From: an uncultured Solirubrobacterales bacterium | GTDB lineage: Bacteria > Actinomycetota > Thermoleophilia > Solirubrobacterales > 70-9 | Direction of reading: 5' to 3' | Length of the DNA stretch: 62,505 nt | NCBI GenBank assembly: GCA_903939845.1 | Contig: CAJAIJ010000029.1 | Span: 1-62,505 of the forward strand | Shown: positions 33,604 to 40,547 of the stretch, piece by piece | How the letters are laid out: each line of letters begins with the position of its first letter | How positions within the stretch are numbered: position 1 is the first letter of the stretch | Notes under the pieces: generated by a model | The model's database searches: none | Told to the model about the DNA's origin: nothing | The model's input: the letters and a program-made list of their open reading frames with translations, nothing else | Translations under genes and position numbers: made by a program

Positions 33604-35264
33604 ACGATTCGTCGACTCGCCCTCGTGTCGCTGCCCGCTGGTGGGGCTGGGGTGATCCCTCCGTCCCTACCGAGCTTCCGGAACGGGCGGAGCGGCTTCT
33701 TGCCAGTCGCGGGCTTCTGCCCGGAGTGGGCACCGAGATCGCCGAGATCTCGGATGTCGCACTGCCGGAAGCCAGACAGATCCCCGAAGTCGTAGTTGCC
33801 GCAGCCGGGGACGCTCTTCGGACAGACTTCGAATCCCGACTCCGCCACAGCGGTGGTCACTCCCTGGCCGATCTGTTGGAACGCCGTTCCGGAAAGATCC
33901 CCGATGCTCCCGATGCTGTGCTGGTTCCGGAAGACGAGGACCGTCTCCGGGCGGTTCTGGAGGCCTGTCGAGAGGCTTCCGTTGCGGTCATCCCATGGGG
34001 AGGAGGGACCTCTGTCACCGGGGGTCTGACCAACCGGGAGCAGGGCTTCGCAGCCGTCGTTGCCCTCGACATGGAGAAGTTCGTCAAGTTCGAGGTCGAT
34101 CCTGTTTCAATGACCGCCAAGCTCGGAGCGGGGCTTCGAGGTCCTGAGGCCGAGGAGCTCCTCGGCCGGGAGGGCTTCACACTGGGGCACTTCCCACAAT
34201 CTTTCGAGTTCGCGACCATTGGGGGCTTTGCCGCAGCTCGCTCGGCCGGACAGGCCTCCAGTGGCTATGGGAGGTTCGACGAAATGGTCACCGCCTTGAG
34301 ACTGGTCAGTCCTGCCGGCGACCTCTCGACGATCGCCGGCCCCAGGGCCTCATCCGGTCCCTCGATCCTCGAGATGGTCCTCGGATCAGAAGGAACTCTC
34401 GGTGTGATTACCGAGGTCACGGTCAGGGTGCGACCGGCTCCCGAGACGTCCATATACGAGGTCTCACTCGTCAGGGATTTCCAATCGGGCCTTCGGATTG
34501 TGAGGGACCTCGCTCAGGAGGGAGCGCTCCCCACGGTGATGCGGGTGTCCGATCGAGTCGAGACCGAGATATCGATCGGGATGTCGCGGCCGGATGGAAT
34601 GGCAGGTGCCGTCTTCGATGGATGGCTGGAGCTTCGGGGAAGGACGGAAGGGTCGCTTGTCGTGACCGGATACGAGGGTTCCCGGAATGAAGTTCGAACT
34701 GAACGAAATGCCACCCGGCGGGCGCTGTCGAGGACCGGAGCCGTGGGTCTCGGAAAGGGGGCCGGTCGAAGCTGGAAGGAGGGTCGGTTCCATGGTCCTT
34801 ACCTCCGTGAGGCGCTTCTCGACCGGGGACTGGTGGTCGACACCTTCGAAACCTCGGCCGTCTGGTCGGGTTATGCGCAGGCCTATTCGGCGATCCGGGA
34901 CCGGACCACAGAGAGGCTCGGGACGCTCGGGATGAAGGGCGTCGTGATGTGTCACCTCTCTCACGCCTACCCGGAATCGGCTTCCCTCTACTTCACAGTG
35001 ATAGCGACCCCGGGTCCGGACGGTCCGGTCGCTTCCTGGCAGGCCGTCAAGACGGCCGCGATGGACGAAATTGCGGCCGCTGGCCTAGCCGTCTCTCATC
35101 ACCACGGAGTAGGCAGAGACCATGTCGACTGGCTCGAGGCGGAGGTCGGTCCGAGTGGCATAGGGGCACTCCGCGCCTTGAAGGCAGCCTTCGACCCAAC
35201 GGGCATCATGAACCCGGGCTGCCTGCTCCCGCGGTCGGAGTCCGACCCCCACAGACATCGATGA
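33600..35264 (+). CDS. FAD-binding oxidase, alkyl-DHAP synthase-like
   Basis: A 554-aa flavoprotein of the VAO/PCMH family. The FAD domain has VIPWGGGTSVTGGL and FPQSFEFATIGGFAAARSAG. The C-terminal active-site triplet HHHGVGRDH matches alkylglycerone-phosphate synthases, which make the ether bond of ether lipids. Bacterial homologues may instead be D-lactate or glycolate dehydrogenase-like. The GTG start overlaps the SRPBCC stop. The 3' end overlaps the convergent gene at 35206 by 59 bases. Confidence 0.78.
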   Translation: MNDSSTRPRVAARWWGWGDPSVPTELPERAERLLASRGLLPGVGTEIAEISDVALPEARQIPEVVVAAAGDALRTDFESRLRHSGGHSLADLLERRSGKIPDAPDAVLVPEDEDRLRAVLEACREASVAVIPWGGGTSVTGGLTNREQGFAAVVALDMEKFVKFEVDPVSMTAKLGAGLRGPEAEELLGREGFTLGHFPQSFEFATIGGFAAARSAGQASSGYGRFDEMVTALRLVSPAGDLSTIAGPRASSGPSILEMVLGSEGTLGVITEVTVRVRPAPETSIYEVSLVRDFQSGLRIVRDLAQEGALPTVMRVSDRVETEISIGMSRPDGMAGAVFDGWLELRGRTEGSLVVTGYEGSRNEVRTERNATRRALSRTGAVGLGKGAGRSWKEGRFHGPYLREALLDRGLVVDTFETSAVWSGYAQAYSAIRDRTTERLGTLGMKGVVMCHLSHAYPESASLYFTVIATPGPDGPVASWQAVKTAAMDEIAAAGLAVSHHHGVGRDHVDWLEAEVGPSGIGALRALKAAFDPTGIMNPGCLLPRSESDPHRHR

Positions 35265-36261
35265 TGCGCTCTTTGGTCTCGAGCGGCATCGAGATCGGTC
35301 CGCTGAGCACCGTTTCACCTACGTAGTCGGGGAAATCGGCCTGCCTGACATTGCGGTCGACCGCCCGCCGCAGAGCTTCGGTCAGCTCCGCGTCTCCCAC
35401 CCTCGAAACCTTGACCTCGGTAAAGAGGTCAGCCGCAATGAAGCAGATGATCGCCTGGCTGATCTCGCTCTGGCCAGCAATGGTGCCCTCGGCTCCGACC
35501 CTCGCGCTGTCGAAGGGAAAAGAGCCGGCAGGTCCTTCCAGCCAGAGCGCGTATCCCTCTTCGTCGGGGTTGGGTTCGAGGTTGGAAAGGGCTACATTCG
35601 CTGCGAACCGACTTCCGGCAAATCCGAACTCGACCTCGCCCCGCCCGTCTCCGCCCTCGGCGGGCCTCAGAACGGCCGTGGTTGGGGGAGGGGGCTCCTC
35701 GACGACGTTCTGTTCGGCGCCGCCGCCACCGAGGAGTACGACAACGATCACTATGGCGGCCAAACCCACGGCGGCAACGAGTGCGGCCAGGATCGTGCGG
35801 CTCTTCGCATCCATCCCGCCGAATCGGCCAGTGCTCGCCCCATCTTCGTCCTGAGACAGCTCCGGAGTAACCGATGCCTCGGCAGGAGCGATCGGGACCC
35901 TGGCCCTCTTCGGGGCTGCCTGTCCACTGCCGGACGATCGAGGTGGTGTTGGAATTTCGGCACCGGGAAAGAGGAGGCCGAGTTGATCCTTCACCTGGGC
36001 GAACCGGTCGGACTCCTCCGGATTGTCGGAGAGTGCACGAACTGCCTCGGCTCGGCCGATCGGGTCAGCTTGACCGAGCAGGTAGTCGACCACGATGGGC
36101 TGAAGGGGCTCTCCGCCTTCTCCGAGCTCCCCGACCGCCCGCTCAGCGCGGGATCTCACCTCTTCCCGCTCGACTCCCAGAAGGGTCGCGATCTGTCCGT
36201 AGTCCTTGCCCCTCGCCAACAGGAGCTGGAGTAGGGCCCTGCTTTCGTCACCTAGTGCCAC
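35206..36261 (-). CDS. Membrane protein with sigma-region-4-like N-terminus, anti-sigma-like
   Basis: A 351-aa protein. Residues 1-45 contain an HTH like sigma-70 region 4 (LARGKDYGQIATLLGVEREEVRSRAE). A Pro/Ser-rich linker follows, then one transmembrane helix at about residues 158-182 (TILAALVAAVGLAAIVIVVVLL). The outer domain contains ANVALSNLEPNPDEEGYALWL, reminiscent of the RskA anti-sigma-K domain. It may be an envelope-to-nucleoid signalling protein. GTG start 6 nt after a TAGGCT box. It diverges from the thioesterase gene. Confidence 0.7.
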   Translation of the reverse strand: MALGDESRALLQLLLARGKDYGQIATLLGVEREEVRSRAERAVGELGEGGEPLQPIVVDYLLGQADPIGRAEAVRALSDNPEESDRFAQVKDQLGLLFPGAEIPTPPRSSGSGQAAPKRARVPIAPAEASVTPELSQDEDGASTGRFGGMDAKSRTILAALVAAVGLAAIVIVVVLLGGGGAEQNVVEEPPPPTTAVLRPAEGGDGRGEVEFGFAGSRFAANVALSNLEPNPDEEGYALWLEGPAGSFPFDSARVGAEGTIAGQSEISQAIICFIAADLFTEVKVSRVGDAELTEALRRAVDRNVRQADFPDYVGETVLSGPISMPLETKERIIDVCGGRTPTAGAGSPGS

Positions 36262-36267
36262 GGCCGA

Positions 36268-36273
36268 AGCCTA
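36268..36273 (-). promoter_or_regulatory. -10 element, leaderless start of the anti-sigma-like gene
   Basis: On the minus strand TAGGCT ends 6 nt before the GTG start. It is back to back with the plus-strand TAAGCT element at 36280-36285, so two divergent leaderless promoters share about 30 bp. Confidence 0.5.
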
Positions 36274-36279
36274 TGTCAC

Positions 36280-36285
36280 TAAGCT
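36280..36285 (+). promoter_or_regulatory. -10 element, leaderless start of the thioesterase gene
   Basis: TAAGCT ends 6 nt before the ATG at 36292. No Shine-Dalgarno precedes the ATG. It is divergent from the element at 36268-36273. Confidence 0.5.
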
Positions 36286-36291
36286 CTCGGC

Positions 36292-36762
36292 ATGAGCGAG
36301 CAACGGCACCCCGGAGTTCTGCCCCCGTCGCCATTCGACTCAGAGCTTGGCACCCAGTGGCTCTCAACCGATCCCTCCGGGGCTCACGCACGCCTGGAGA
36401 TGCAGGACCGGCACAGGCAGCCGATGGGCATCATGCATGGCGGCGTGATCGCCTCCGTAATCGAGAGCCTCTGTTCGATGGCCACTGGCGTAGCCGTCTT
36501 TCCCGAGAATCGGATCGCCATGGGGCAGTCGATCACGATCAACTTCCTGCGGCCGATCACGGGCGGGGCCATCGACGTTCGAGCCGTAGCCGAACATTCG
36601 GGCCGGATGACCTGGGTGTGGAGAGCGACGGTCACCGATTCCGAGAACAAGATCTGTGCCGTGGCGCACATGACCGTTGCGGTCAGAGAGGCCCCCGAAG
36701 GCGTCGACCTGGAGGCGCTTGCCCGGTCTGCGGTCGAGAAGACCGCCGACGGCCAGTCCTAG
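36292..36762 (+). CDS. PaaI-type hotdog-fold thioesterase
   Basis: A 156-aa single hotdog domain. The signature GIMHGGVIASVIESLCSMAT is typical of PaaI/YbgC-like acyl-CoA thioesterases, followed by SITINFLRPITGGAIDVRA. It probably hydrolyses an aryl- or acyl-CoA. Substrate is unknown. The 3' end overlaps the convergent nadE by 4 bases. Confidence 0.88.
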   Translation: MSEQRHPGVLPPSPFDSELGTQWLSTDPSGAHARLEMQDRHRQPMGIMHGGVIASVIESLCSMATGVAVFPENRIAMGQSITINFLRPITGGAIDVRAVAEHSGRMTWVWRATVTDSENKICAVAHMTVAVREAPEGVDLEALARSAVEKTADGQS

Positions 36763-38372
36763 AAGTCTGACCGGAACCGGTTCGTCACCGGCATCCGGCG
36801 GTCGCGGCCGAATGCGCGCGTAGTGACCCTGATGCCCGGTGGTGACTGACGCCGCTTGTACTCGGCTCCATCCACGAGTGAGACGACTCGCCTCACGGTA
36901 TCGGGGTCTTCTCCGGTGGCCACTATCTCGGACGGCCCGAGGTCCTGTTCCACATAGAGCGCCAGAATCCGATCCAGCTCGTTGTAGTCCGGGAGCGAGT
37001 CCGTATCGAGCTGATCGGCCCTGAGTTCGGCCGACGGCGGGCGTTCGATGATGGACGGCGGAATGGGGCCCCCATTGCGATTCCTGTAGGAGCAGAGCTC
37101 GAACACCAGAGTCTTCGGCACGTCTCGCAGAGGGGCGAATCCGCCGGCCATGTCCCCGTAGAGGGTCGAGTAGCCGACCGAAGCCTCGCTCTTGTTCGAG
37201 GTTACGAGGATCAGCCAGCCCCGGGCGTTGGACAGAGCCATCAGGAGGTTTCCCCGGATCCTCGCCTGGATGTTCTCACCGGCGACGCCCTCGGAATCCC
37301 GACCGAGCGCCCCGCGATAGGAATCCATCAAGCCCTCGATCGGATGTTCGATCAACTCGCATCCGAGGTTCCCGGCGAGCTCCCGCGCATCGGACTGCGT
37401 CTCGTCGCTTGAGAATGGTGAGGGCATCACGACACAGGAGGCTCGGTTGGGTCCGAGGGCGTCTACCGCCAAAGCGGCTACCAGAGCCGAGTCGATGCCA
37501 CCGGACAGACCGATGCCGACATGCTCGAAGCCGTTCTTGTCGACATAGTCGCGCAGCCCGAGAATCAGGGCGCCGTAGACCTCTTCGACGTCGCTCAGAG
37601 GCTCGGCTATTTGGTCTCCGTCCCACTCGACGATGACGATCTCCTCCTCGAATCTCGAAGCACGGGCGAGGATCTCGCCTTCCGGCGACACGGCGACGCT
37701 GCCTCCGTCGAAAACCAGCTCGTCCTGACCTCCCACCAGATTGGTCATCGCCACGGCGCACCCGGTCCTGCGGGCAACGCCACGGAAGATCTCTTCACGC
37801 TCCCTGGCTTTTCCACGGTGAAAAGGCGAAGCCGAAAGGTTGGCCATCAGGTCGGCACCGGGACCCAACTCAGAGGCAACGGGTGAGTCGGGCTCCCAAC
37901 AGTCCTCGCAAATCGTAATGCCGACCCGAGCCCCGGCCACAGTCGAGACGAGCGGATCGGCCCCATTCCGAAACGTCCGGAACTCGTCGAATACACCGTA
38001 GTTCGGGAGTAGCCGCTTGCGATAGATCCCGACGAGGGCTCCGTCCTCGACCACGGCGGCAGCATTCCAGGCCGCTGCCCGTCCCGGGATGCGGTCGGGG
38101 ACCGGTTCGGCGAAGCCTACGAGGAAGGTGGCACCGGAAAGACGTGGCGCGAGGTCGTCGAGGGCCTCTCTGGATGCTGAAATGAAATCCGAACGGAGGT
38201 AGAGATCTTCGGCCGGGTAACCGGTGAGAGCGAGCTCGGGAAAGAGGACCAACTCTGCACCGCGCTCGACGGCTTCACCGCCTGCAGCGGCGATTCGGTC
38301 GGAGTTCTCGCCGAGGGCCCCGACCGTAGTGTTGATCTGGGCGAGGGCCGTAACGGGGAGTCTCGAATTCAT
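36759..38372 (-). CDS. nadE: Glutamine-dependent NAD+ synthetase
   Basis: A 537-aa two-domain enzyme. The N-terminal nitrilase-type glutaminase has Glu in LFPELALTGYPAEDL, Lys in YRKRLLPNYGVFDE and Cys in TICEDCWEP. The C-terminal synthetase has the P-loop GLSGGIDSALVAALA. It amidates deamido-NAD with glutamine nitrogen, which GltBD and glutamine synthetase supply indirectly. The ATG lies 6 nt after TAACCT (minus strand). Confidence 0.95.
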   Translation of the reverse strand: MNSRLPVTALAQINTTVGALGENSDRIAAAGGEAVERGAELVLFPELALTGYPAEDLYLRSDFISASREALDDLAPRLSGATFLVGFAEPVPDRIPGRAAAWNAAAVVEDGALVGIYRKRLLPNYGVFDEFRTFRNGADPLVSTVAGARVGITICEDCWEPDSPVASELGPGADLMANLSASPFHRGKAREREEIFRGVARRTGCAVAMTNLVGGQDELVFDGGSVAVSPEGEILARASRFEEEIVIVEWDGDQIAEPLSDVEEVYGALILGLRDYVDKNGFEHVGIGLSGGIDSALVAALAVDALGPNRASCVVMPSPFSSDETQSDARELAGNLGCELIEHPIEGLMDSYRGALGRDSEGVAGENIQARIRGNLLMALSNARGWLILVTSNKSEASVGYSTLYGDMAGGFAPLRDVPKTLVFELCSYRNRNGGPIPPSIIERPPSAELRADQLDTDSLPDYNELDRILALYVEQDLGPSEIVATGEDPDTVRRVVSLVDGAEYKRRQSPPGIRVTTRAFGRDRRMPVTNRFRSDF

Positions 38373-38378
38373 CGGTTC

Positions 38379-38384
38379 AGGTTA
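38379..38384 (-). promoter_or_regulatory. -10 element, leaderless start of nadE
   Basis: On the minus strand TAACCT ends 6 nt before the nadE ATG, with no Shine-Dalgarno. It shares a 53-bp divergent intergenic region with the next promoter. Confidence 0.5.
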
Positions 38385-38409
38385 TCCCGCGAGCGACCGA
38401 AAGCCCGTA

Positions 38410-38424
38410 TCGGGATAATCCCGA
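38410..38424 (+). promoter_or_regulatory. Inverted repeat over the -10 of the small gene divergent from nadE
   Basis: TCGGGATAATCCCGA has perfect 7-base arms around one base. It contains GATAAT (38414-38419), which ends 6 nt before the ATG at 38426. A symmetric element centred on a -10 suggests an operator as well as a promoter. A related GTTATCCCG lies at 38381-38389 over the nadE promoter. Confidence 0.5.
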
Positions 38425-38425
38425 C

Positions 38426-38713
38426 ATGCGAGCGGACGCCAGGAACCTCGAGGCCATCTCGAAGGCGATAGACCAGCACAACGCCAGTTGCCCCTGGCCG
38501 GCAGCGGAGATCAGGATGAACCCGTTCGAAGTCGAGCGCCTCGGGTGGGAGGAAGTTCGCGGCCTCCCGGTCACCGGCGATTCGTCGGTCGGAACCGGAC
38601 GGTTCGTGGTCGTCTGTTCCCGTGACGGCGACTCAGGTGAACTCCAGTCGGAGGAAGAGGTCGTCGACGCTGTAGGGACCGTATCCGTCCCGGCCGGCCC
38701 GACGGTGAACTGA
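38426..38713 (+). CDS. Small hypothetical protein divergent from nadE
   Basis: A 95-aa protein beginning MRADARNLEAISKAIDQHNA. It has an amphipathic N-terminal helix and then IRMNPFEVERLGWEEVRGLPV, with one Cys at residue 22 and another near residue 73. No family recognised, no membrane segment. The start is fixed by a GATAAT-N6-ATG promoter. It converges with the CcdA-like gene, 7 nt away. Confidence 0.6.
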   Translation: MRADARNLEAISKAIDQHNASCPWPAAEIRMNPFEVERLGWEEVRGLPVTGDSSVGTGRFVVVCSRDGDSGELQSEEEVVDAVGTVSVPAGPTVN

Positions 38714-38720
38714 GCCGGGT

Positions 38721-39485
38721 TCAGACTTCGTTCCAGAAGTCCAGACCGAGATCATCCAGCCAGCCCTGGACCTCGACGTTCAGCCTGAACAGCTCACCGG
38801 TCCAGACGAGGATCCCCATCAGGATGAGGATCGCCCCACCGATCCCGATGATGATCCCGTAGTTCCGCTTGACTACGTCGAAGAGGGTCGTCATCCGGGC
38901 GAAGGCAATCGCGGTGAGCAGGAACGGGATCGCCAGTCCGGCCGAGTAGACCGCGAGGAGCAGGGCGCCCCGCCCGGCCGAGCTGGTGAGAGCGGCGGCC
39001 GACAGGATCGCCCCGAGCGTGGGCCCTATGCATGGAGTCCACGCGACGGCGAAAGCGGCACCCGCGATCATCGGGCCTCCACGCCCGGCTCGCTCGATCA
39101 GGGCGGAGGGATGCCACTCCCGGTTCAGCCTGTCCACGAATGCCGCGGCAATGAAGAGCACCCCCATTGCGATCATGACGGCTGCCGAAACCTTCTCGAG
39201 GACCATGCGGTTGTCGTCGAGCAGGGAGCCGATTCGAGTGGCGCTGAGGCCGAGCAGGATGAAGATCGTCGAAAAGCTGGCGATGAAGAGCAGGCTGGGA
39301 GCGAGCACCTTCCTCCACCCGGCTTCGTCGAGCTCGGCGACGGAGACCCCGGAGACTGCCGAGAGGTAGCCCGGCACCAACGGGAGGACGCAGGGCGACA
39401 GGAAGGAGACGATGCCGGCGAGGAGGGCGGCGAAGAGCCCTACTCCGGCAGCCGGATCGACGGCAGCGATCTCGATCGGAATCAC
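38721..39485 (-). CDS. CcdA/DsbD-type membrane thiol-electron transporter
   Basis: A 254-aa protein with six predicted membrane helices. The paired redox Cys are in SPCVLPLVPGYLS (first helix) and TPCIGPTLG (fourth). CcdA carries reducing power from cytosolic thioredoxin to the outside, usually for cytochrome c maturation. No resB, resC or thioredoxin-like gene is adjacent, so the partner is elsewhere. GTG start 6 nt after TACCCT. Confidence 0.9.
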   Translation of the reverse strand: MIPIEIAAVDPAAGVGLFAALLAGIVSFLSPCVLPLVPGYLSAVSGVSVAELDEAGWRKVLAPSLLFIASFSTIFILLGLSATRIGSLLDDNRMVLEKVSAAVMIAMGVLFIAAAFVDRLNREWHPSALIERAGRGGPMIAGAAFAVAWTPCIGPTLGAILSAAALTSSAGRGALLLAVYSAGLAIPFLLTAIAFARMTTLFDVVKRNYGIIIGIGGAILILMGILVWTGELFRLNVEVQGWLDDLGLDFWNEV

Positions 39486-39491
39486 AAAAGG

Positions 39492-39497
39492 AGGGTA
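39492..39497 (-). promoter_or_regulatory. -10 element, leaderless start of the ccdA-like gene
   Basis: On the minus strand TACCCT ends 6 nt before the GTG start, and no purine-rich Shine-Dalgarno is present upstream (the sequence is CT-rich). Confidence 0.5.
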
Positions 39498-39538
39498 ATC
39501 GAGCCCGAAGCCTGGCGACCGTGCCCTCGGCCCGGTTG

Positions 39539-39544
39539 TAGATT
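39539..39544 (+). promoter_or_regulatory. -10 element for the SDR gene
   Basis: TAGATT lies 30 nt before the SDR ATG, leaving a short leader with a good GAAGGAG Shine-Dalgarno. This is one of the few clearly leadered promoters in the window. Confidence 0.4.
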
Positions 39545-39574
39545 GGGCGGGGCAACCTGACCGAAGGAGAACTC

Positions 39575-40411
39575 ATGGCACGACAGGCGTTACCGATGAG
39601 CAACACCGTGGCCGTTGTGACCGGCGGTTGTGGCGGGATCGGCCTGGCAACGGCCCGCTCCCTCGCAGCTCGAGGCGTCAAGGTCGCCCTCGGCGACCTG
39701 GACGGCGACCTGGCTGTCCGGCGTGCAGCCGAACTGGGGGAGGGGCACTTCGGGGGCCGTGTCGACGTAACGGACGTCGAATCCTTTTCCTCGTTTCTCG
39801 ACTCCGTCGAGGGAGACCTCGGCCCGATCGACTTTCTCGTCAACAATGCGGGTGTGATGCTGCTCGGTCCACTGGACGAAGAGACCGCTGAATCGACTGA
39901 AAGGACCGTTCAGGTAAATCTGATCGGCGTGATCAACGGGACCAAACTCGCGATGCAGCGCATGAAGCCCCGTGGCAGGGGGCGAATCCTGAACATCGCG
40001 TCCCAGGCCGGGAAGGTGGGGTTTCCCGGCGGCGCAACCTATTGCGCAACGAAGTTCGGAGTCGTAGGACTGTGCGAGGCCGTGCGCAACGAGCTGGCAG
40101 GCACTGGAGTCGGGGTTACGTGCGTCATGCCGGGGCCCGTCAGGACCGAGCTCGCCGCCGGAATAGGGCAGGCCAAGGGAGTCCGGTGGCTGACCCCGTT
40201 CGAGGTCGGGGAGGGAATCGCCGAGGCGATCGAATTCGGGCAGGCCGAGGTCTGGCTGCCGCCCGTCACGAGGTTCCTGCAGTCACCGACCGCCATCCTT
40301 CCGCCTTCGGTTCGGGATCGTTTGCTCAAGGCCTTCGGTGCCGACGCCGTCCTTTCAGGGGCGGTGGACGAATCTGAGCGGTCCGAGTACGAATCCCGAG
40401 CCCTCGAATAG
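39575..40411 (+). CDS. Short-chain dehydrogenase/reductase
   Basis: A 278-aa classical SDR. It has the cofactor motif VTGGCGGIGLATARSLA, D41 after the second strand (GDLDGD, favouring NAD), NNAGVM, Ser in ASQAGKVGF and the catalytic Y-x3-K in YCATKFG. Substrate is unknown. A GAAGGAG Shine-Dalgarno supports the first ATG; an ATG eight codons later is possible. Confidence 0.88.
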   Translation: MARQALPMSNTVAVVTGGCGGIGLATARSLAARGVKVALGDLDGDLAVRRAAELGEGHFGGRVDVTDVESFSSFLDSVEGDLGPIDFLVNNAGVMLLGPLDEETAESTERTVQVNLIGVINGTKLAMQRMKPRGRGRILNIASQAGKVGFPGGATYCATKFGVVGLCEAVRNELAGTGVGVTCVMPGPVRTELAAGIGQAKGVRWLTPFEVGEGIAEAIEFGQAEVWLPPVTRFLQSPTAILPPSVRDRLLKAFGADAVLSGAVDESERSEYESRALE

Positions 40412-40446
40412 GTCTTCCGGGAAGGGGCGAAACTCGCCCTCTCCGG

Positions 40447-40452
40447 TATCCT
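40447..40452 (+). promoter_or_regulatory. Candidate -10 for gltBD
   Basis: TATCCT lies about 95 nt before the gltB start. Transcription from about 40459 would place two stem-loops in the leader (next entry). No strong -35 is seen. Confidence 0.45.
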
Positions 40453-40464
40453 GACCATTTCACG

Positions 40465-40517
40465 AGGAGCCGGAAACGGTTCCTGAGTCGGGTCCTCGGG
40501 GTCCCTGATCCCCGAGG
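40465..40517 (+). promoter_or_regulatory. Two-hairpin leader of gltBD
   Basis: Stem 1: AGGAGCCG (40465-40472) and CGGTTCCT (40477-40484) pair over 8 bp with one G-U around a GAAA tetraloop. Stem 2: CCTCGGGG (40494-40501) and CCCCGAGG (40510-40517) pair perfectly around an 8-nt loop. The pair ends 30 nt before the gltB start. It could be a cis-regulatory RNA. I do not recognise a known class. Confidence 0.45.
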
Positions 40518-40547
40518 GCGCAGAAGTTCTCGGGACGGAAGGCGCAG

